Shown in pieces: positions 1 to 10,323 of a stretch of 60,519 bases of DNA. Positions within the stretch are counted from its first letter, which is position 1. Every line of letters starts with the position of its first letter. Source of the stretch: Multifurca ochricompacta (lineage: Eukaryota > Basidiomycota > Agaricomycetes > Russulales > Russulaceae); the NCBI GenBank assembly GCA_022496185.1, contig WTXG01000219.1, positions 1-60,519 of the forward strand. Reading direction: 5' to 3'. Below the pieces are notes generated by a model that had not been told where the DNA came from, did no database searches, and saw only the letters and a program-made list of their open reading frames with translations. Both the position numbers and the translations under genes were made by a program.

Positions 1-613
1 AAAAAGACATAGCCTGAGGTGGAATGATGATTGTTGGCATGGTCCCCAAGACTGGAGTCCAAGTAGCTGACAAGTCCCTCTCCACTGCTCCATTGTAGTG
101 AAGCCTAAGGTTGGCTGTGCTCCTTAGATAAGCCAGCACATATTTGGCAAGTTGCAGGTGTTGTGGCGAAGGATTTGCTGCATACTGCGCAAGACGTGCT
201 ACAGCGAAAGAAATGTCAGGGCAAGTCCCAATTTGCATGTACAGAAGGCTCCCAATAATTTGTTGATAATAAGTGATTTCTGTTTGAGTAGCCTGTTCAG
301 TGTGCTTTACCAGATGGACATCTGCCCCAGCAGGGAGTGGTGTGTGTGTGGGGTTCGCATCCACCATCCCAAAGCATGCAATGATCTCTCCAATGTACCA
401 TGATTGATCAATTTCCAGATGCTTGATAGATCTGTCATGTGTGATCTGGACTCCAAGATATGAGTCAATCTCACCTAGATCTGTCATTTCATAGTGCTTA
501 GATAAGATCCCTTGATCCGGTTAACCTCCTTGAGAGTATCACCTAAGATAGTGATGTCGTCAACATAGAGGATTATGATTGCTGTACCCTCCCCGTCTTG
601 ACGATGATGCACA
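1..613 (-). pseudogene. copia A C-terminal reverse transcriptase and start of RNase H
   Basis: On minus this resumes after the folded Tc1 insertion with YVHHRQDGEG, then the RT active-site motif IIILYVDDITILGD at about 580-540. Downstream sequence (about 400-1) aligns by eye with the copia B segment that starts at 21409 and leads into RNase H. Compared with copia B, 56 codons between EIY and YVHH are missing in frame. That loss predates the Tc1 insertion (see findings). The element continues beyond base 1. Confidence 0.8.
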
Positions 614-615
614 TA

Positions 616-2210
616 CAGTGGGTCAAAAAACCCGTCCCCAATGTTTGCACCATTTCTAGTATTCACTCTATAGCACCTCAGCATTTAGGAATCTGGTTAT
701 GGTGTGGCTGTATGTCTGAAAGCCCTGCTTCCTGGCTACCATTCCCAATTTGGATCAAAGAGATTGGCCATGATATAAGCATTTTATGATCAAATCAAAT
801 CAATCAATCATCGGGACGGTTTTTTGACCCACATTTTAAATCCACTATCCGCCCAATTACTCCTTTTTTTCACCCCTTTTTGCCTTGGTAACTCCTTGAA
901 TCCTTTTAGTCATCCTTTCTATAACCTTTTGCCATCATTCTGGTGCATTTTTATTCCACTCCTCCACCACCCTCTCCCACAACTCAGGTATCCCCTTGAC
1001 TGGTTAAGAACCTTCTTCAGATCCACCCAGAGGTGTCCAATGGGGCTAATATTTCAAGGGATTGGGCTATCCATACCAGGCTTCAATATTCCTGTCTTAA
1101 AACTGCTGGCTTGCCTTCTTGGAATTGTGTTTTGGGTCATTGTCCCACTGAAACATGCATTCACCCTCCACCATTTCTTACTTTTCAAACCTTTCCACCA
1201 CTCTGCCATCCAAAATATCACAGTACTGGCATGGATTCATGATCCCCTAAACCCCTGTAAGCATTCCTAGTCCATTCCACCCCATACAAGACCAATACCA
1301 TAAGTTCTTCCTCCTCCATGCTTGACTGTCAGGGTGGTGGTTCTGTCAGAGGGTGGTTCTCCCTTATTTTTCCAAGTGTAGCTCCTTCTGTCTGAACCAA
1401 TTCTGTTCATTATAATCTCACCTGACCACAAGATCCTTTTCCAATCATCCACTGTCCAATTTTCATGGTAACCACTCTCTGACAGAACCACCACCCTGAC
1501 AGTCAAGCATGGAGGAGGAAGAACTTATGGTATTGGTCTTGTATGGGGTGGAATGGACTAGGAATGCTTACAGGGGTTTAGGGGATCATGAATCCATGCC
1601 AGTACCATGATATTTTGGATGGTGGAGTGGTGGAAAGGTTTGAAAACTTGGAAATGGTGGAGGGTGAAAGCATGTTTCAGCAGGACAATGACCCAAAACA
1701 TAATTCCAAGAAGGCAAGCCAGCAGTTTTAAGACAGGAATATTGAACCCTGGTATGGATAGCCCAATCCCTTGAAATATTAGCCCCATTGGACACCTCTG
1801 GGTGGATCTGAAGAAGGTTCTTAACCAGTCAAGGGGGTACCTGAGTTGTGGGAGAGGGTGGTGGAGGAGTGGAATAAAAATGCACCAGAATGATGGCAAA
1901 ATGTTATAGAAAGGATGACTAAAAGGATTCAAGGAGTTACCAAGGCAAAAAGGGGTGAAATAAAGTAGTATTTGGGCAGATAGTGGATTTAAAATGTGGG
2001 TCAAAAAACTGTCCTGATGATTGATTGATTTGATTTGATCATAAAATGCTTATATCATGGCCAATCTCTTTGATCCAAATTGGGTATGGTAGCCAGGAAG
2101 CAGGGCTTTCAGACATACAGCCACACCATAACCAGATTCCTAAATGTGGAGGTGCTATAGAGTGAATACTAGAAATGGTGCAAACATTGGGATGGTTTTT
2201 TGACCCACTG
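616..2210. mobile_element. Tc1/mariner-derived foldback element 1, TA target site
   Basis: The ends are CAGTGGGTCAAAAAAC and its reverse complement, flanked by TA at 614-615 and 2211-2212, as for Tc1 elements. The whole 1595-bp element is one long inverted repeat: arms 616-1352 and 1474-2210, loop about 120 bp. Each arm carries a second, inward-facing copy of the terminal motif about 200 bp in (near 815-832 and 1996-2012). The arms hold sequence resembling the 3' half of a Tc1 transposase; the loop holds its catalytic region. It cannot encode a complete transposase. Confidence 0.9.
1267..1506 (-). pseudogene. Tc1-family transposase fragment (DDE region)
   Basis: The translation contains WTVDDWKRILWSGEIIMNRIGSD followed by TVKHGGGRTYGIGLVWG, the recognisable spacing of the WSDE(T)K..NRFGSDG and KHGGGS.MVWG blocks of Tc1 transposases. 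The first catalytic aspartate of the usual WSDET block appears as G (WSGE), so the catalytic triad is broken. It lies across the loop of foldback element 1, and its 3' portion is duplicated in inverted orientation in the other arm. Non-functional. Confidence 0.75.
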
Positions 2211-2212
2211 TA

Positions 2213-3608
2213 TAAATTTCCTCATCCAGTAGTCTGTTCAGGAATGCCAACTTGACATCCATTTGATGGATCTCCCAATCCTCTAGCATGGCCAATGCTA
2301 GCAGCAGTCTCAAAGACTCAAACCAGGCTACTGGAGAAAATGTTTCATCATAATCAATACCTTGAATTTGCATGAATCCCTTAGCAACTAAGCATGCACA
2401 AAAGCATCCATTGGCTTTGCACTTGAAAACCCACTTGGACTTCACAGCCTTCTGATCAGCCAGTAGGTCCACTAGCATCCAAGTTCCATTCTTGGCTAGT
2501 GCATCCATTTCATATTGGCACATGTCCTGCCAGTTGCTAGCAAAGTCTGACTTCATTGCCTCCCAATATGTGAGCAGATCACTATATGCAGCCACTGCAA
2601 GCAAAGCATGATGCCTGAGCTGCCCATCCTCACCTAACTTGGCATTATCATTGCCAAAGTAGCATGGATTCCTGCAAGGATTCTCTCACAGTCTCCAAGG
2701 GGGCATGTCCTCCAAAGTGGGGACAATGGTCCACTGAGACTGGAGAAACCAGTTGTGCAGCATGCAGGGTGGGGGCTCTTGCATTGTGGGGCATGAAGGC
2801 GGGGTAGCCCAGACTGTATTACCAGAACTTGGGGTTTGCTGTGTGGCAACAGGGGATGGTGTCCTTGGTGGATCAACCTCCCCTTGAGTTTGCATAGGGA
2901 CAGCCATAGGGAATGTAATGGCCAGTGGCCCCTCCAGGGCCTTAGGTTGATCAGAATGAATGGATGGCTCACCATTGTCCTGAAAAGGAAAGGAGCATTC
3001 ATTGAATGTCACATCATGTGACAGGATGACTGCTCAGGTACTCTTGTTCCATAGCTGGTAACCCTTAGAACCTAGCTCATACCCAACAAGTGTCATCTCA
3101 ATTGATCTCAGATCAAGCTTTCAACACTTGTTCTCAGGCACATGAACATATGCCTTGCATCCAAAGACATGGAAATAAGAGATGTCTGGAGTGTGACCAG
3201 CACTCCAGAGCTCATGAGGCATGTGCCAACCTATAGTTCAGGTGGGAGTTCTGTTGTAAGTGTGAATGGCAGTATCCACTGCCAACTCCCAGAAGCCAAG
3301 GGATAGGCCAGCACTGTGTAACATAGAGTGTGCCTTGTCCATGATGGTCCTGTTCCATCTCTCAGCTATGCCATTTTGTTGTGGCAATCCCAGCATTGTC
3401 AACTTATGCTTGATCCCCTGTTCATCCAGTACAGCTCTAAGCATGCCTGACATGTACTCCCCCCCACAATCTGAGTGCAAGGCCAGCATTTTTTCCAATG
3501 ATTGAGTCTCAGCCCAAGCTAGGAATTTCCAAAATGCTGTTGCACACTGATCTTTGGATCTGAGGAAGTAGACCACACCATGTCTAGAGTAGTTGTTGAT
3601 AAATGTCA
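2213..3608 (-). pseudogene. copia A integrase core and N-terminal reverse transcriptase
   Basis: The integrase core is visible at 3608-3238: HSDCGGEY with the second catalytic aspartate, then NGIAERWNRTIMDKAH containing the catalytic glutamate. The segment 2604-2213 holds the start of the copia reverse transcriptase, with KSKWVFKCK, GIDYDETFSPVAW and MDVKLAFLN. The RT then breaks off at codon EIY, where a Tc1-derived element is inserted. The region 2605-3237 is the degenerate, serine/proline-rich linker usual between copia integrase and RT. The integrase is also split by the solo LTR at 3609-4125. Many stops; non-functional. Confidence 0.82.
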
Positions 3609-4125
3609 TGTTGACATGGGACATGTCTAGAGATGCTTCAGGCATCTAAGGTTCGCTTCAGCTGTAGATTAGATTAGATTAGATTAGATTCCGGAGTATT
3701 GGACTTTTTATGTTATCTTTATTACTTTCTTTCTCACCTTACTCAGCTGATTAGTGATGTACTTAGTAATGCACAGTAAGCACATGACTTCTCTTTGGCC
3801 AATGGCCTTTATCCCTCATTTGTTTATTGTCTGGCACTTGTGGACTTACTCCCAGTGCGCACAGACCATTTCCCCTGGCCCCCATGGGTATATAAGGGTG
3901 TCTGTTTTGTGTCTTACACTTCAGAGTTCTTCTAACCTCTGAAGCGTAAGTTCCTTTTACTATACCTTCTTTACCTTTGACTGACTGTCTCCTGTAGACT
4001 ACTTGTTTTCTAGGTCAGTAGTATAGTTGTATTAGAGTTCTTCTAACCTCTGAAGCACTACTTGTTTTCTAGCCTAACATGCTACTAACCACAGTCAGTA
4101 TAACCAGCAGCATGATTGTTTGACA
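3609..4125 (-). repeat. Solo LTR, family S copy 1 (517 bp), TSD TGTCA
   Basis: Bounded by TGTTGACA and GTTTGACA and flanked by the exact 5-bp duplication TGTCA (3604-3608 and 4126-4130) inside copia A integrase. It aligns in reverse orientation with 18585-19097 and 20907-21408. It contains a TATATAA-type promoter (reverse of gggtatataagg near 3885) and a short TTAGA tandem repeat (about 3667-3692). No coding sequence. A solo LTR left by LTR-LTR recombination is the simplest reading; the parent element is not in the window. Confidence 0.88.
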
Positions 4126-4212
4126 TGTCACAATGTAGAGCATGCCTTGAATAGACTGAACCTGCATCAGCCCAGCCAGATCACTGTGAATGACCTGTAG
4201 CCACCAGTCCAA

Positions 4213-5616
4213 TCACTTGTGAGAGGACTTGAAGGGGAGTTGTGTGTGTTTCCCAAGCTCACACCTGGGGCATGGCAACTGATGTTGATCAATCAGAGCA
4301 TCCAATGATATCCCCTTGATGGATTCATGATACTGCTTGAGGGCATTGTACAACATATGCCCCATGTGGCAATGCCAGATGTCAATAGGTTGTGACATTT
4401 GGGCATGTGCATTGAGTCCAGCCATGGAGGCATCCAGCCAGTATAGGTTGTCCTCCAAGTAACCCTGCACTACCATCCAGTCTTGGACTGAGATCATGAA
4501 AATTTTATCTGTAAAAAAGATCTGAGCCCCCTTCTGAGCAAGTGCACACATAGAAATGAAATGTGTTGTAACATCTGGTATGTGCAGCACATTGCTTAGG
4601 GTGATCTCAGAACCTCTACTACCTGCAGTGGTCTTGAATACCACAGTCCCAACCCCAATTTGTTGCACATTTGAGTTATCTCCCAGGTGTACAATGCCAG
4701 CTGCCGAGTATACTGAATAAAGTCAGACTGATTTGGGGTGATATGATGCATTGTGCCAGAATCCATCATCCAACATGATTGCACAGCTGAGTAAAGGGAA
4801 ACGTGGAGATCATCATTGTCATCGCCTATCTCTACAATAGATGCTGTCTGAACTGCTAAGTGCATGTTAATGGCCTTGTTACTGGCCTGTGCAGTCTCCA
4901 ATCCCTTCTTCTCCTCCAGATCCTTTTTCTTCTTCCAGCACTCTACTGCCTTGTGCCCTTTCTTCTGACAATAGAAACATTTGGTATTCTTCTTGTCATG
5001 CTTTTGTTTGATGGGTACAGCTTTGTTGAGTGAGGTGGAACCACTGGATTGACAACCTTCCTCATTCAGAATCTGCTCTTGGATAGTCTGAGGGGTAAGA
5101 TCCTTTGGCATCTGGATGCTAATATGGTGGACATGATGGCAGAGTACAATTCAGGTAGTGCCTTGATCAGGATGAAACTGAACTGGAGATCGAAATCTCC
5201 ATCTCATTGTTTTTGAGTGTGACATGGGCATCATTGAGTTTCTGCAATTGCAGGAGCATGGGGGAGGACTTGTCCAGTGTGGTGCCAGTGAGGGCAGACC
5301 AAGTATGATGCAGACATAGATCCGACTCCCCCATAGATGCATTTGAGCTTGTCCCATTTTGCTTTACATGTGACAAACTTAGTATCATCTGCCACAGCTG
5401 TCCAGACATCCTTCTGAGCATAGAGCTTGAGGATGTTAAGAGAACCCTTCAGTAGCCTCCCAGTCAGCAGGAGGGCTAGCAGGCTTGTCTTCAAGCAGGT
5501 GGTTCTGGACACCATTCAAATGGAATAGAGCCATCATCATGCTGACCAGACTGGCCAGTTGATCCATCTAGGATCTCAATTGCAGCAGAGGGTGGGAAAG
5601 TGAACACAGGTGCCAT
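4213..5616 (-). pseudogene. copia A gag, protease and GAG-pre-integrase region
   Basis: The start at 5616 encodes MAPVFTFPPSAAIEILDG, matching the copia B gag start at 6969. A CCHC zinc knuckle of the form CX2CX4HX4C (CFYCQKKGHKAVEC) lies near 4960-5000, followed by a copia protease motif DSG in the context WMMDSGTMHH. The segment ending at 4213 carries the GAG-pre-integrase histidine/cysteine zinc motif (WHCHMGH followed by CPRCELGK). Frames change several times between about 5490 and 5110, so no single protein can be made. Function by family: capsid assembly, polyprotein cleavage, and the zinc-binding head of integrase. Confidence 0.8.
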
Positions 5617-5965
5617 GGTGTGTGTAAGCAACAATTTCCAATCTGGGTAGAGGAGCGTCAGACCCAGATCATGAAGACCAATCAAGTCCCAATGTATCCA
5701 ACTGTATGCTCTGAACCACAAAGGGTCCAGTCCCAATTAGGGATTGCTCACACATGCTTCAGCATCACCACACTCCATCACATGGCTTGTGTGAAGCCTG
5801 GTGAGGGGCCCAGTCTACACCAATCCGCTGGTTCCAGGGACCAGGGAATAGGACTACAAAAGAACAGAGGCTTGCCTTATTGGGAGATGCAAAAATGCAT
5901 GAATTACTGAGTAAGGAAGCTTGTGTATGAAATTCAATCTTCTTCTGGATTTAATTCAGATACAG

Positions 5966-5980
5966 CCAGGGCCCATAACC
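5966..5980 (-). promoter_or_regulatory. copia A primer-binding site (initiator tRNA-Met half-molecule type)
   Basis: The minus strand reads GGTTATGGGCCCTGG just inside the LTR. Its complement CCAGGGCCCATAACC matches the anticodon arm of fungal initiator tRNA-Met (CAGGGCTCATAACC in yeast) with one mismatch, rather than the tRNA 3' end. This is the known Drosophila copia priming mode, with a tRNA cut in the anticodon loop. Confidence 0.65.
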
Positions 5981-5983
5981 TAA

Positions 5984-6608
5984 TGAACACAGCCTGAGGT
6001 TAGATAATCCAAACTACCTAGAATGGTAGTTATAATTCAGTTATGATGGTCAGAACTAGTGATATTAGTCTTTACCTAGAATGGTAGTTATAACTAGTAC
6101 ACATTAGCTACATAGGTAAAGATAAGATAACAAAATACTCACTTCAGTTATGATGGTCAGAACTGAAGTGAACTGTACAGTAAAAGTGTCCTTTAAATAC
6201 TGTAAATGAGTGTGCTTATAGTAACCAAGACTCAGAAGGATTGTGTCTAATCAAGTAAGGTATCAAACTATTCACAGGAAGGTGAAACACAGTCTGCATG
6301 CTACTGCACAACACACAACTCACTTGTTAGTACCACACACTTAGCAATTGATCCAACCTGGCCATATTGATCCATTTCCAACATTAAGGACATTATTTCT
6401 GTGTTGTACACTTCAGTTTTGACCTTTCACAAACTGAAGTGAGTATCTACTTGGATTATCTTTACCATGCATATAGCTAACATTACTCACATAGTTATCT
6501 TGCTACCCATTTAGGTAAAGACTAATTAATGTATAGTTTTGACCTTTCACAAACTGAATTATCTTGCTACCCATTTAGGTAGCACTTATCTAACCTCAGC
6601 TGTGTTCA
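5984..6608. repeat. Head-to-head copia LTRs (A and B)
   Basis: Left half reads as a 5' LTR of copia A on minus; right half reads as a 5' LTR of copia B on plus. Both contain the shared blocks TTTAAATACTGTAA (or its complement), ACTTCAGTT...AACTGAAGT and the TTACCTA/TAGGTAA motifs. Two complete LTRs of about 400 bp would need about 800 bp, so one or both are truncated. The junction lies within 6240-6385, where I recognise nothing. Confidence 0.65.
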
Positions 6609-6611
6609 ATA

Positions 6612-6626
6612 GGTTATGGGCCCTGG
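6612..6626 (+). promoter_or_regulatory. copia B primer-binding site (initiator tRNA-Met half-molecule type)
   Basis: GGTTATGGGCCCTGG four bases after the LTR end (TTCA at 6605-6608). It is identical to the site in copia A and complementary to the anticodon arm of initiator tRNA-Met, with one mismatch to the yeast sequence. Confidence 0.65.
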
Positions 6627-6968
6627 CTGTAACTGAATAATCTAGAAGAAGATCAACATTTTATTACACAAGCTTCCTTTTCAGACCATGCACTTTTGAT
6701 ATCTCCCAAAAAGGCAAGCCTCTGTTCACTTGTAGAACCCCATTCCCCAGCTCCTGGAACCAGTGGATCAGTGTAGACTGGGCCCCTCACCTGGGCTTCA
6801 TGTGAGCCATGCAAGGTAGCATGGCAATGCTGAAGCACATGTGAGTAATCCCTTACAAGGGACTGGACTTCTGAGTTCAGAGCATACAGTTGGATGCATC
6901 AGGGTTGGTCTGATCTTGATAATCTGGGTCTAATGCTCCACCCAGATTGAAAACTGTCACTTAGCAGC

Positions 6969-8383
6969 ATGGCCCCTACATTTTCATTCCCACCTTCAGC
7001 CACAATTGAGATCCTTGATGGAGCAAACTGGCCTACTTGGTCAGCATGCATGATGGCAATCTTCCAGATGAATGGCATCCAGAACCACTTAGTTGGTCCC
7101 CCACCCCCTACTCTCCCAGCAGACTGGGATGAAAAGGAAGGTGTTCTTGTAGGTGTCCTTGAAGTTTACACTCAGAAGGATGTCTGGACAGCTGTAGCAG
7201 ATGACACTAAATTTGCTACTTGTAAGGCTAAGTGGGATGAGCTGCACCATGTCTATGGAGGAGTTGGATCTATGTCAACATTCAACACTTGGGCTTCCCT
7301 CACAGGCACTGCCTTGGACAACTCCTTGCCAATGCTCCTGCAATTACAAAAGCTGAATGAAGCTCACATCAGTCTCAAGAACAACAAGATGGAGATCTCT
7401 GATCTCCAATTTTCATTTATCCTCATCAAGGCTCTACCTGAGTCTTACTCAGCCGTTGCATCCATGATACTTGCTTCTGGTGCACCATTGGGCCTTCTAC
7501 CTCAGGTCATACAAGATTGCATTCTCAATGAGGAGGGTCAGCAATCCAGAGCTCCTGCATCACTCAACAAAGCCACGCCCATCAAAAACAAATCAAATAA
7601 ACCAAATATTAAATGTTTTTATTGTCAGAAAAGCAGGCACAAGGCTATGGAGTGTCAGAAGAAGAAGAAGGATGCAGAGGACAAGAAGGCAATGGAGGCA
7701 GCATCAGCCAATAAGGTGGTGAACACTCACTTAGCTACCACTTTGGCATTGATTGTAGAGGTAGCCAACAACAATGACAAGCTCTGTGTTGCCCTGTACT
7801 CAGCTGAGAGATCCAGATGGATGATGGATTCTGGTGCAACTCATCACATTACCCCACATCAATCAGACTTCATGACATACAAGCTCACACATGGAATAGT
7901 GTGCTTAGGTGACAATTCTAATGTGAAGCAGATCAGGGTTGGGACCATGGTATTCACTACCACTGTAGGGAACAAAGAGTCCAAAATTGTGCTGAATAAT
8001 GTTCTACACATTCCAGATGTGAAGATGCACTTCATCTCAGCATGTGCTCTTGCCCAAAAGGGGGCTTGGATCTTGTTCCAAGATAATCATTTTCAGATCT
8101 CAGTCCAAGACCAGACAGTAGCAAGAGGCTACCTGGAGGTGACTTTACTGGTTGGACACCTCCATGGCAGGCCTCAATGCACACATGTGCATCTCACTTC
8201 CTATTGACCTTTGGCATCATTGCATGGGGCACATGTCATACAATGCCCTGAAGCAATACCATGAATCTGTAAAAGGTATAACTCTCAATGCTCTGATCAA
8301 TCATGATCAGTTGCCATGTTCTGGGTGTGAACTTGGGAAACAGTCACAACTTCCCTTTGAGTCTTCTCACAAGTGATTGGACC
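6969..8383 (+). pseudogene. copia B gag, protease and GAG-pre-integrase
   Basis: A 412-codon frame opens at ATG 6969. It holds a copia gag, a CX2CX4HX4C knuckle (CFYCQKSRHKAMEC) at about codons 215-228, and the protease signature WMMDSGATHH with catalytic DSGAT at about codon 285. A frameshift near 8140 moves the GAG-pre-integrase domain (WHHCMGH, CSGCELGK) to the frame 8152-8376, which ends in TGA where a K-R-L sequence would be expected. This is the best preserved copia gag in the window. Gypsy B is inserted 60 bp further on. Confidence 0.85.
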
Positions 8384-8443
8384 AGCTACTTCAAATTGTA
8401 CACAGCAATCTGGCCAGGCTGATGCAAGTCCAATCCATTCAAG

Positions 8444-9025
8444 TGTTACGTCCAGTGCAGGATGTTCCACATGACTTGTGTGACAGTGTGCTATTCGTAA
8501 TCAGGTAAGAAACCAATAAGGTCTCTTGGAGTATAAGTGGGGCGAGTCAAAGTCAGAGGGGCTGTTCCCTAAGACAATGTTGAATGGATGGTGCCAAAAG
8601 CACTGAGACAAATGAGTCAGAGATTCAAAGGGGGTGTCCAGAAGACAAGCACCAATGTATTCAATAAGTCAAGTCTGAGGTCTACAATGTAGTTACAGTG
8701 GACTTATATACGTAATCGAGTGGGCGTCTAAAGATAAGAAACACAGAGTCAAGTGGGCCCAAATATACGGAAGCAGAGGGCGTAAAGTCTGGCTTCTGAT
8801 AGGGGATTAAGTAAGTGTCTGGTCTTAAAGATAAAGAGATAAGGGTAAACATAAGCAAGTACAAACAACAAGTCAATATGTACAAAGGCAGTCATGGGGA
8901 GGGGAGTAAAGCATGTGATGGGTCCCAGGATGGAGACATGATCAAGAAATGAAGGGTCAGTGGAAGAGAAGGATTCAGGTTAGGAATGGTGAAGAAAACG
9001 GGGTTACTCGGTCCTGGTTGTAACA
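8444..9025 (-). repeat. gypsy B 3' LTR (582 bp)
   Basis: Ends TGTTACAACC and GACGTAACA read on minus. A TATATAAG box read on minus lies near 8710-8703, and the predicted RNA start AGACTTGACTT is at 8676-8666. A purine-rich tract (AGAAGAGGGGGTGA on minus) abuts it at 9026-9039. Confidence 0.9.
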
Positions 9026-9056
9026 TCACCCCCTCTTCTGGCTCAAGCTGACCCAG

Positions 9057-10250
9057 CTAGAAATGCGCACCATCATCATCCTGGACCAAGTCCACATAAT
9101 CATCTGCCAAGTTGCAATCCCCTATGGTGTAGGTCTCTTCTGCAGCGCATTGGTGAGTGCATAAGAAACCATATGGGCCTCGTCATCCACATTGGGGACA
9201 CATGTCATGGACCGGGCAATCGAGCTCTCGGTGCCCTGTGTTATGTCACAGACACTTGCCGCACCATCCTGAGGGGTTGATGATCGTTGGAGCAATGCCG
9301 AGGTGGCGGAAGATGCAGAAGCGACTCCAATGCATATTACTTTGACAGTGGCGACACCATTTGCGATTGAGAGGGCAATTCCAGCTGATGTGATACTTGC
9401 TATCACAACGCCAGCATGTTTCTCCTCGGGGGTTCTCATGCATTCATGGCATCTCAAGTCAGTTCAGCAGTAATGTTGGTGCCGCTCCTAACGATCATGG
9501 TGGGAGGGGTCGCGCATAGGTGTCTGCGTACCTTTCGGTGATGGTCTGATACGCGTCTCCTTTCTCCAGCCTCTTCCGAATCTCCATCAGCTCCTGCTCT
9601 ACTTGGAACATCCCTCTCGTAAGTCTCATCATCTGCTTGGCGTATTCGTGGTACTGATTATTGAGCATCGTTCGCAGTGTAAGAGTTTTTCGCAGTCTCA
9701 TTACTTCGGCTTTAAGATGTGGGAGGCACATATTGTTCATAACTTTGTCGATTGCAAATGCTCAAGGGTCATCAGCCATGAGATGTCCCAGCTGCTCATC
9801 GCTCATTGTATGGTGGAGTCGGCCTGTATACCTTTCTTCTAAGTAGACTGGGGCCCCATAGACAGGCCCATCTTTCTTCATGCATCCTGCAACGTCCATC
9901 CCTCCATTGGTATAGAAGATGTACTTAGCTATGGCTTTGCTTCCATCCACCATGGTGATCTCAAGTGGGAAGTACATAGATGAATTTGGGTTATTGGTGA
10001 AGAAAGGGAATTCTGGGATGTCATCGTCCTGTTCCATGTCAAGGAGGTCATTTGGGTGGGGTTCTTCGGAGTGAGTGAAGTCGTCGTCAGGGTTGGGTGA
10101 CTGAGTCTTGACTCGTTCTGCAGCAACTTTGTAATCAATGGGAGAGGAGGGACAAGTCAAGGGATGGGCAGAGGGGAAGGCTTCGACAACTATGTGAGTG
10201 GTGGCGAAGGCATCAACAGCAGTGGAGGCAGCAATGAAGGAAGAGTTCAT
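9057..10250 (-). pseudogene. gypsy B third ORF (ORF3): acidic, coiled-coil and multi-zinc-knuckle protein
   Basis: A 398-codon frame on minus from ATG 10250 to TAG 9057, downstream of the chromodomain. It aligns end to end with gypsy A ORF3 (399 residues). Visible parts: a low-complexity acidic N-terminus, a conserved block around YFPLEITMVDG and YIFYTNGGMDVAG, a charged likely coiled coil, then zinc knuckles CWRCDSKYHISWNC and CRHCQSNMHWSRFC (both CX2CX4HX4C). In-frame TGA codons include several where gypsy A has CGA, so the ancestral frame was open. I do not recognise the N-terminal domain. Its role is unknown; nucleic-acid binding is inferred only from the knuckles. Confidence 0.78.
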
Positions 10251-10323
10251 GGTGGTAGTGAATTTAGGACGTTGCTTGGGGAGCGTTGTTCTGGGGGGTG
10301 AGTTGGGTCATGGGTTGCTGCTA

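Larger units (their letters stand above)
1..6240 (-). mobile_element. Ty1/copia retrotransposon A, 3' end outside window, nested insertions
   Basis: Read on minus, the order is LTR (from about 6240 to 5984), primer-binding site (5980-5966), gag start (5616), zinc knuckle, aspartic protease, integrase, reverse transcriptase and RNase H, running off the window at base 1. This protease-integrase-RT-RNaseH order is that of Ty1/copia (Pseudoviridae-type). It is interrupted by a solo LTR (3609-4125) and a folded Tc1 element (616-2210). Reading frames carry many stops and shifts, so it is a dead copy. It is closely related to copia B, which runs the opposite way from about 6385. The LTR limit near 6240 is approximate. 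Confidence 0.85.

Noticed and set aside
824..1270. 148-codon open frame on plus with a mirror copy at 1558-2004 on minus
   Set aside because: Both lie on the antisense side of transposase-derived sequence in the two arms of foldback element 1. They are identical because the arms are an inverted repeat, not because a protein is conserved.
3609..4125. Family-S LTR beginning at TGTCTAGAG (3624)
   Set aside because: The GACATGTC present at both sides looked like a target site, but comparison with the other two copies places the end at 3609, where the TSD TGTCA is exact.
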